Source: JANRJY01 sp033763735
Lineage (GTDB): Bacteria; Bacteroidota; Bacteroidia; Cytophagales; UBA9547
Assembly: GCA_033763735.1 (NCBI GenBank)
Contig: JANRJY010000058.1
Coordinates: 1-27,541 of the forward strand
Direction of reading: 5' to 3'
DNA: 27,541 nucleotides
Position numbers and translations under genes: made by a program. The notes under the pieces were generated by a model. It searched no databases, was not told where the DNA came from, and saw only the letters and a program-made list of their open reading frames with translations. Numbering within the stretch: position 1 is the first letter of the stretch; each line of letters starts with the position of its first letter. This document shows positions 22,498 to 27,541 of this stretch, in pieces.

Positions 22498-24420
22498 GTG
22501 CGCATCCTACCACACATTATCGACCGAATCATTCAATCTGCTGACATAGTGGAGATTGTAGGCGATTTTGTGACTCTCAAAAAGAGAGGTGCCAATTATG
22601 CTGCACTCTCCCCTTTCACCAATGAGAAAACGCCTTCTTTTTATGTTTCACCTGCCAAGCAGATATTTAAGTGCTTCTCTACCGGCAAAGGGGGCGATTC
22701 TATAAAATTTTTAATGGAAATTGATGGTCTTACTTATGTGGAGGCACTCAAGTATATAGCCAAAAAGTATCAAATAGAGCTGGAATATGACAAAGTTCAG
22801 GATGATAGCTTTAATGAGCAACAATCAGAAAGAGATGCACTATACATAGTATTGAACTATGCCAAAGATTATTTTAAAAAAATACTACTTGAAACAGATG
22901 AGGGCAAATCTATAGGAAACACTTACTTTAAAGAACGAGGACTTGATGATAAAACCATTAAGGATTTCGAACTTGGATTCAGTTTGGATAGTTGGGATGC
23001 ATTTTTGAAAGATGCTACTAAAAACCAGTACCAAATTGATTTGCTCGAAAAGGCCGGATTAGTTAAAACCAGTGAACAAGGTAAAAAATTTGATTTTTTC
23101 AGGAACAGAGTCATTTTCCCAATCCATAACATTACGGGTAAAGTAATTGCATTCACGGGTCGAATATTAACCAGTGATAAATCCGTTGCCAAGTACATCA
23201 ACTCTCCCGAAACAGAGCTCTACCACAAAAGCAATGTACTGTATGGCTTGTTTCAAGCCAAAAACGCTATTAGAACTGAAAACAACTGTTTCCTAGTTGA
23301 AGGAAACATGGATGTATTGTCATTATATCAAGCAGGTATCACCAATACGGTAGCCTCTTCAGGCACAGCCCTTACAGAAGAACAAGTTAAACTGATTGGC
23401 AGATATACAAAAAACGTAACGGTATTATATGATGGAGATAAAGCGGGAATTAATGCAGCAATAAGAGGAACTGATCTCATATTGGATTCCGGATTGAATA
23501 TTAAAGTGGTAGTATTTCCGGATAATGAAGATCCTGACAGCTATGTGAATAAAGTAGGTGCTTCGAATTTTAAGGAATATGTAAGGGTTGCTGCAAAGGA
23601 TTTTATTACATTCAAAACGGAGCGACTTTTGGGTGAAAGTGCCAATGACCCCATCAAAAAAGCCGAAGTAATTCGTGATGTGGTTCAAAGCATTGCCAAA
23701 GTTAAGGATGATATTCAGCGTTCGCTTTATTTCAAAAAATGTAGTCAATTACTAGAAATCGATGAACAGGTAATTATAAGTGAGTATAATAAAATCCAAA
23801 TTGAATCACGCAAAAAGCAAGAACCGGAACATAAACAACTGCTTGATAATGAACTCAAAAATATTGAAGCAACGCAACCAGCAATTAATATTCAAGACAG
23901 AGCCGAACATGCTGAAAAAGAAATAGTAAGGATATTGATTGAATACGCTCAATTTCCATTGGACGAACAAACACCTCTTTACCAATCTTTAATAACTTTT
24001 ATTGAAAATATTGAGTTCCTGAACCCAGTATATTTGAAAATTATTGAAATATTCAGGAAAGAAGTGCAGGAAGGACGATTGCCAGGTTTGGATTATTTTT
24101 TGAATCATCCGGACAAAGAAATGGAAACACATATTCTGGATGTAATCACTGATAAACATGTATTGAGCGACCATTGGATAAATAAATTAATGATAGACGT
24201 TCCCACAAAGGACATTGATAAAATGCTGTTATTAAACAAAACAATTGCAAGTTTAAACTTCGAGAAAGCCAAACATCAATTCAAAGTCAATCAGGAAGCC
24301 ATCAGGCACATGAATACTGAAAATTTTGAAGATATTGAATTAGAGCTTGAAAAACTTAAAATCATCAAGGGATACATGATGAATTATGCAAAGGAAGTGG
24401 GAATTGTGGTGTCGGGGTGA
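22498..24420 (+). CDS. dnaG: DNA primase
   Basis: The 640-residue protein has the DnaG layout: N-terminal zinc-finger-like domain (about 1-100), catalytic core with a Toprim domain (about 262-345) and helicase-interacting C-terminus (about 460-640). Toprim residues are visible as VEGNMDV (Glu268) and YDGDKAG (Asp312, Asp314). It makes RNA primers at the replication fork. The zinc site is degenerate: where CPFH and CFGC are usual, this protein has SPFT (38-41) and CFST (59-62), so only one of the four ligands remains. The start is GTG at 22498: an in-frame TGA lies about 17 codons upstream with no ATG between. RBS-like AAAAGG abuts the GTG. Confidence 0.95.
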   Translation: MRILPHIIDRIIQSADIVEIVGDFVTLKKRGANYAALSPFTNEKTPSFYVSPAKQIFKCFSTGKGGDSIKFLMEIDGLTYVEALKYIAKKYQIELEYDKVQDDSFNEQQSERDALYIVLNYAKDYFKKILLETDEGKSIGNTYFKERGLDDKTIKDFELGFSLDSWDAFLKDATKNQYQIDLLEKAGLVKTSEQGKKFDFFRNRVIFPIHNITGKVIAFTGRILTSDKSVAKYINSPETELYHKSNVLYGLFQAKNAIRTENNCFLVEGNMDVLSLYQAGITNTVASSGTALTEEQVKLIGRYTKNVTVLYDGDKAGINAAIRGTDLILDSGLNIKVVVFPDNEDPDSYVNKVGASNFKEYVRVAAKDFITFKTERLLGESANDPIKKAEVIRDVVQSIAKVKDDIQRSLYFKKCSQLLEIDEQVIISEYNKIQIESRKKQEPEHKQLLDNELKNIEATQPAINIQDRAEHAEKEIVRILIEYAQFPLDEQTPLYQSLITFIENIEFLNPVYLKIIEIFRKEVQEGRLPGLDYFLNHPDKEMETHILDVITDKHVLSDHWINKLMIDVPTKDIDKMLLLNKTIASLNFEKAKHQFKVNQEAIRHMNTENFEDIELELEKLKIIKGYMMNYAKEVGIVVSG

Positions 24421-24637
24421 AATAATACTTAAATAAAGTTGAATTTTGCAACTACAATGTTTATCTATGCAAGGAAATGAAACAATAAGGTTCAAACAAA
24501 ATATTTAGGAAATAACAAGAAAAGACCTACGAATTAATTTATAACTCTTAACAAAAAAATTATTAAGGTTCTACAGCGTAAAGCAAGGTAATTGAATCAT
24601 TGTATTATAAAGTCAAGAATATATTAAATTTAGATTT

Positions 24638-25543
24638 ATGAAAAGTTCATTAATGATACATGCTACGATTATCTTGTTATTTATTGAGGTTACAATAGGT
24701 TGTAAACCTAAAGAAAGTGACCCAGCTCCTGCCTCTGGAATGGCAACAGTAACGGGATACATACGTCAATTTGTTTCCCCTCGTTTATTCTATAAAAACA
24801 GCCTCTCCGATTTAAGATTAGAACATCATTTATACCCACAGTTATATGCTTATGGGAATATAAATATAAAAGTAGTTGGGACTAAATACACTGCCTTATC
24901 TGACACTTTGGGAAATTTTAATTTGCAATTACCAAGATCGTCCAAATTTGACATAATCGCAGAAAGAGTAGGCTTTGCTTCAATTACATTTGCTGGTGTT
25001 GATACCCAAGATTCCATAAAGCAATCTATTCATGCAGAAATGTATAAAACAAGCAAATTTGAAGTCGATAGCTTGTCTGTGTTGTCGTTTAATGACTCTT
25101 TGATAGTATTAAAATTTAAAGTGTTTGATGTAGATTCCGGTGTATATCAAAAATTAGGTGAGAATGTTAATGTCGGAGGGTCTCCATCAATTATTTTCTT
25201 TCTTAATTTAAATGAAAACGACAAAAGTTATAATTACAAATACAGAACATCCGGAAATTTTAGAATCTTTAATTTCGATAAATATACAAATTCCAATACT
25301 ACAACCGATTACCTGGTTGCTGAAATTAATTCTGGCGCATTATCAACTATTGAAAATGGAGATTCAATGAAGAAACTCCCTAAAGGTACTACCTATTATA
25401 TAACCGGATATGGAACAAACTATTCTGATAATGGCAATTTAGTTCAAATGGGTAACTTTGGATATATGTGGAATTACAAATTTATTCCGGTGTATACTAA
25501 CTTGAGAGCTCCATCCAATACAGTAAAAATCGAATTAAAATAG
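24638..25543 (+). CDS. Predicted lipoprotein of unknown function with a carboxypeptidase-regulatory-like domain
   Basis: The 301-residue protein has an N-terminal signal ending VTIGC (Cys22), a degenerate lipobox, followed by KPKESDPAPASG, typical of a lipoprotein linker. After it, about residues 35-125, MATVTGYIRQ and NINIKVVGTKYTALSDTLGNFNLQLPRS suggest a beta-sandwich of the CarboxypepD_reg type, where a TxGNF turn is common. The remainder (about 140-301) is beta-rich and unrecognised, with VGGSPSIIFFLNLNEND and YITGYGTNYSDNG. I assign no function. It is probably anchored in the periplasm or on the outer membrane. It converges with the acylphosphatase gene, 1 base apart, and follows a 217-base gap with no gene seen. 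Confidence 0.75.
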   Translation: MKSSLMIHATIILLFIEVTIGCKPKESDPAPASGMATVTGYIRQFVSPRLFYKNSLSDLRLEHHLYPQLYAYGNINIKVVGTKYTALSDTLGNFNLQLPRSSKFDIIAERVGFASITFAGVDTQDSIKQSIHAEMYKTSKFEVDSLSVLSFNDSLIVLKFKVFDVDSGVYQKLGENVNVGGSPSIIFFLNLNENDKSYNYKYRTSGNFRIFNFDKYTNSNTTTDYLVAEINSGALSTIENGDSMKKLPKGTTYYITGYGTNYSDNGNLVQMGNFGYMWNYKFIPVYTNLRAPSNTVKIELK

Positions 25544-25544
25544 C

Positions 25545-25814
25545 TCAATACCTCACCTGAAAATTATCAAAGTTTTTTAAAGGTCCTTCTTCGGTTTCAA
25601 CTCTGTCAACTTTGGCATAAGAGGGTCCATAGTGGCACCAATCTACCAATTGATTGATATTGTCTTGTGTGCCTTCCGCTTCAATATACACACTGCCATT
25701 GAGCATATTTTTTACAAATCCGAATAAGTGCAATTCCCGGGCTTTGTTCACCGTATGCTTACGAAACGCAACACCTTGCACCAAACCGGTAACTTTTATA
25801 TTATAATGTACCAT
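25545..25814 (-). CDS. acyP: Acylphosphatase
   Basis: The 89-residue protein is full length for an acylphosphatase, a small ferredoxin-like fold that hydrolyses acyl phosphates in the cytoplasm. The catalytic signature is intact: GLVQGVAFRKH (10-20) with Arg18, and GFVKNMLNG (32-40) with Asn36. GSVYIEAEGTQDNINQLVDWC matches the helix-beta region of the family. It is divergent from the glycosyltransferase gene, with 42 bases between start codons, and it converges with the lipoprotein gene. A general housekeeping role is likely and nothing in the neighbourhood points to a specific substrate. Confidence 0.95.
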   Translation of the reverse strand: MVHYNIKVTGLVQGVAFRKHTVNKARELHLFGFVKNMLNGSVYIEAEGTQDNINQLVDWCHYGPSYAKVDRVETEEGPLKNFDNFQVRY

Positions 25815-25856
25815 ATTAAAGCTTAGGTTGTAAATTTATAACCCTATTTGTAAATA

Positions 25857-27086
25857 ATGACGATTGCAAAACAAAGTTTTCTGAATCATAATCAAATATT
25901 TTTGGAAACCCCGCCAAATCCTAATTTGAAAATGACTGTGGTAATACCATGTTATAATGAACCCGCACTAAATACATTATTGCAAAGTCTATGTAACTGC
26001 AAACCAACCATATATCAAACAGAAATAATCGTAGTAATCAACGAACCGGAAAATGCTTCAGATAACATTATTCAAAGAAATACAGAATCTGTCAGAGTTT
26101 TGGAACCATTTACATCCCGAAATTTTGAACATTTAAGTTTTCAGGGCATTTATATCACCCTACCTCAAAAAACTGCTGGTGTAGGTTTGGCACGAAAAAT
26201 TGGTATGGATGAAGCTTTTAAGCGATTCAGAAGTGTTCGCAAAGAAAAGGAAGGTATTATTGTGTGCCTGGATGCCGATTGCTCCGTTAAGTCCAATTAT
26301 TTATTAGAAATTGAGCATTTTTATGTCAAAAATCCCAAAACAAAAGCGGCTAATATTCATTTTGAGCACCCATTGGAAGGCGATTTGGAATCATCACTAT
26401 ATGAAGGCATTGCGAAATATGAATTGCATCTGAGGTACTATGTAGCTGCCCAAAAATTCACAGGACATCCATTTGCATACCAAACCGTAGGTTCATCCAT
26501 GAGCGTGCGTGCCGATGTTTACCATGCCTCGGGAGGTATGAATCAGCGAAAAGCTGGTGAAGACTTTTATTTCCTTCAAAAAATCATTCCTTTGGGCAAT
26601 TTTGGTGAAATAAACACTACTACCGTAATCCCCTCACCCCGTACCTCCGAGAGAGTGCCCTTTGGCACTGGAAAAGCCATGAATAACTATCTGGAAACCA
26701 ATGAAATATATTCTTACGATTTTAGAAGCTTTCTGGAACTAAAAAAACTATTTGACCAGATAGTAAATTTATATCATACAATTGATTGTCAGATAATTAT
26801 TAAGATGCTTCATCCATGTTTGGTTGATTTTTTAATGAAATATCAATTCGAAAACAATGTGAAAGAAATTAAATCAAACATAAGTAATTACGACAATTTT
26901 CGAATCCGATTTTTCAAATGGTTTGATGGATTTATGGTAATGAAATATGTACACTTTATGCGCGAAACTGCCTTTCCTGATAAACCGATTATTGATGTAG
27001 CAAATGAATTTTTAAACTTTACAGAAAACACACAAGAACACCGAACAGAAAAAGATATGTTGCTGAAATTCAGGAAGTTACATTAA
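25857..27086 (+). CDS. Family 2 glycosyltransferase
   Basis: The 409-residue protein has the GT-A fold motifs of family 2. The nucleotide-sugar binding start is MTVVIPCYNEP (26-36). The metal-binding motif is CLDADCS (137-143), a DxD variant. The acceptor-side catalytic motif is AGEDFYFL (233-240), preceded by the SSMSVRADVYHASGGM stretch. A helical C-terminal region (about 290-409) shows no clear transmembrane segment, so it is probably cytoplasmic or membrane-peripheral. Family 2 enzymes invert the configuration of the sugar they transfer. No other cell-surface polysaccharide gene sits beside it, so the substrate is open. It is a single gene, divergent from the acylphosphatase. Confidence 0.85.
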   Translation: MTIAKQSFLNHNQIFLETPPNPNLKMTVVIPCYNEPALNTLLQSLCNCKPTIYQTEIIVVINEPENASDNIIQRNTESVRVLEPFTSRNFEHLSFQGIYITLPQKTAGVGLARKIGMDEAFKRFRSVRKEKEGIIVCLDADCSVKSNYLLEIEHFYVKNPKTKAANIHFEHPLEGDLESSLYEGIAKYELHLRYYVAAQKFTGHPFAYQTVGSSMSVRADVYHASGGMNQRKAGEDFYFLQKIIPLGNFGEINTTTVIPSPRTSERVPFGTGKAMNNYLETNEIYSYDFRSFLELKKLFDQIVNLYHTIDCQIIIKMLHPCLVDFLMKYQFENNVKEIKSNISNYDNFRIRFFKWFDGFMVMKYVHFMRETAFPDKPIIDVANEFLNFTENTQEHRTEKDMLLKFRKLH

Positions 27087-27094
27087 AACCATGT

Positions 27095-27197
27095 GTTGTT
27101 AGTTATTGTTTGTTATAATTTACTATAAGTTAAATAGTTATCACTCAGATTACATTCATCGCTAATAACTTATTGCTCATTATACATTATTAATTAT
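27095..27197. repeat. 7-base-period AT-rich intergenic tract
   Basis: The 113-base gap between the glycosyltransferase and the DinB-type gene consists of drifting words such as TTGTTAG, TTATTGT, TTGTTAT, and later TAATAAC, TTATTGC and TTATTAATTATTATTATT. It resembles the TTACTAG/TAATGAG-type tracts elsewhere in the window but is too degenerate for a firm unit. Confidence 0.35.
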
Positions 27198-27199
27198 TA

Positions 27200-27541
27200 T
27201 TATTCCCACGTTCGCATTTTGGTATCGAAGGCGATTGCCCGAGCGATGGCTCTAGATCCGTATTTGAAGCGAATTTTGTCCAGTGCCTGACACAGATTAA
27301 TCATTTCGGGTACATCGTCAAAGAGGTTGATTTGCTGATTGCCATGTATGAGGTGTGTAAATCGTATGCCTACTAGCCTCACAAGCAATCGTTTGTTGTA
27401 CAATTTCTCAAAAAGTTCCTTCGCTACGGATATCAATAACTGATCATTGGATGTGTAAGCGATTGTCTTTTGCTGTGTATAGGTATTGAAGTCGGAATAC
27501 CGAATTTTTACGGCCACACAACCCGTGAGTTTTTTGAGTTT
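27200..27541 (-). CDS. dinB: DinB-type DNA polymerase IV, C-terminal little-finger domain (5' part beyond window)
   Basis: The frame is open from the window edge to a stop at 27200, giving 113 residues with no native start inside. The sequence reads KLKKLTGCVAVKIRYSDFNT, then VRLVGIRFTHLIHGNQQINLFDD and ends AIDKIRFKYGSRAIARA-like. This is the little-finger DNA-binding domain of Y-family polymerases (DinB, also called Pol IV), with the VKIRYSDF strand and the GxRFxxL..QxxLFDD motif. The polymerase performs translesion synthesis past DNA damage. The catalytic palm lies outside the window, so an ImuB-like or UmuC-like relative cannot be fully excluded, but the LFDD tail favours DinB. Confidence 0.8.
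   Translation of the reverse strand, partial: KLKKLTGCVAVKIRYSDFNTYTQQKTIAYTSNDQLLISVAKELFEKLYNKRLLVRLVGIRFTHLIHGNQQINLFDDVPEMINLCQALDKIRFKYGSRAIARAIAFDTKMRTWE

Noticed and set aside
24430..24460. AGTTG ... CAACT hairpin after dnaG as a terminator
   Set aside because: The five-pair stem has low GC content and no following T-run; it is expected by chance in this AT-rich sequence.

Overview
The window looks like chromosomal DNA of a Bacteroidota (Bacteroidetes) bacterium. It is AT-rich. Several gene types are characteristic of the phylum: a putative porin of the Porin_10 type, a DUF4369/thioredoxin-fold lipid-side redoxin, an asparagine-synthetase paralogue, a cold-shock protein with a long basic N-terminal extension, a sialate O-acetylesterase and a large GH78-type alpha-L-rhamnosidase. 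Some upstream regions carry matches to the Bacteroidota -7 promoter box (TAnnTTTG). I cannot place it confidently below phylum; a Chitinophaga/Sphingobacteria-like lineage is a guess.

Layout, left to right. Positions 1-1224 (minus) hold two secreted proteins of unknown function, the first cut by the window edge. Positions 1270-4019 (plus) hold a PhoD-like phosphatase, an NlpC/P60 peptidase with SH3-like N-terminus and an HNH endonuclease. Positions 3982-9160 (minus) run yidC, a thioredoxin-like secreted protein and an AsnB-type amidotransferase. A TonB-like protein (plus) and a cold-shock-domain protein (minus) converge at 10.36 kb. Positions 11014-13701 (plus) hold an SRAP/HMCES-type DNA-protein crosslink protein and the sialate O-acetylesterase. 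Positions 13724-17555 (minus) hold trmN6 and the rhamnosidase. Positions 17737-24420 (plus) hold a Ppx/GppA phosphatase, lpxK, the porin and dnaG. The right end has an unrecognised lipoprotein, an acylphosphatase (minus), a family 2 glycosyltransferase and the C-terminal part of a DinB-type DNA polymerase IV (minus, cut by the window edge).

The genes are mostly housekeeping or envelope functions: membrane insertion (YidC), lipid A synthesis (LpxK), outer-membrane porin, TonB-type energy transduction, and carbohydrate release (esterase plus rhamnosidase). I find no CRISPR array, prophage, insertion sequence, rRNA or tRNA, and no convincing defence or biosynthetic system.

The most unusual signal is between the genes. 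Three intergenic regions (about 9246-9362, 14435-14552 and 18743-18809) are built from degenerate units of 7-8 bases with consensus close to GTGTTNAN, in phase for up to 15 consecutive units, and in both orientations. They share exact 12-14 base words with one another. One of them begins at the base next to the TTG start codon of trmN6. Related 7-base-period tracts lie at 14586-14640, 18713-18745 and 27095-27197, and a strong palindrome sits after the porin gene. Other points worth attention are a DnaG that has lost three of the four usual zinc ligands and five genes whose only plausible start is TTG or GTG.
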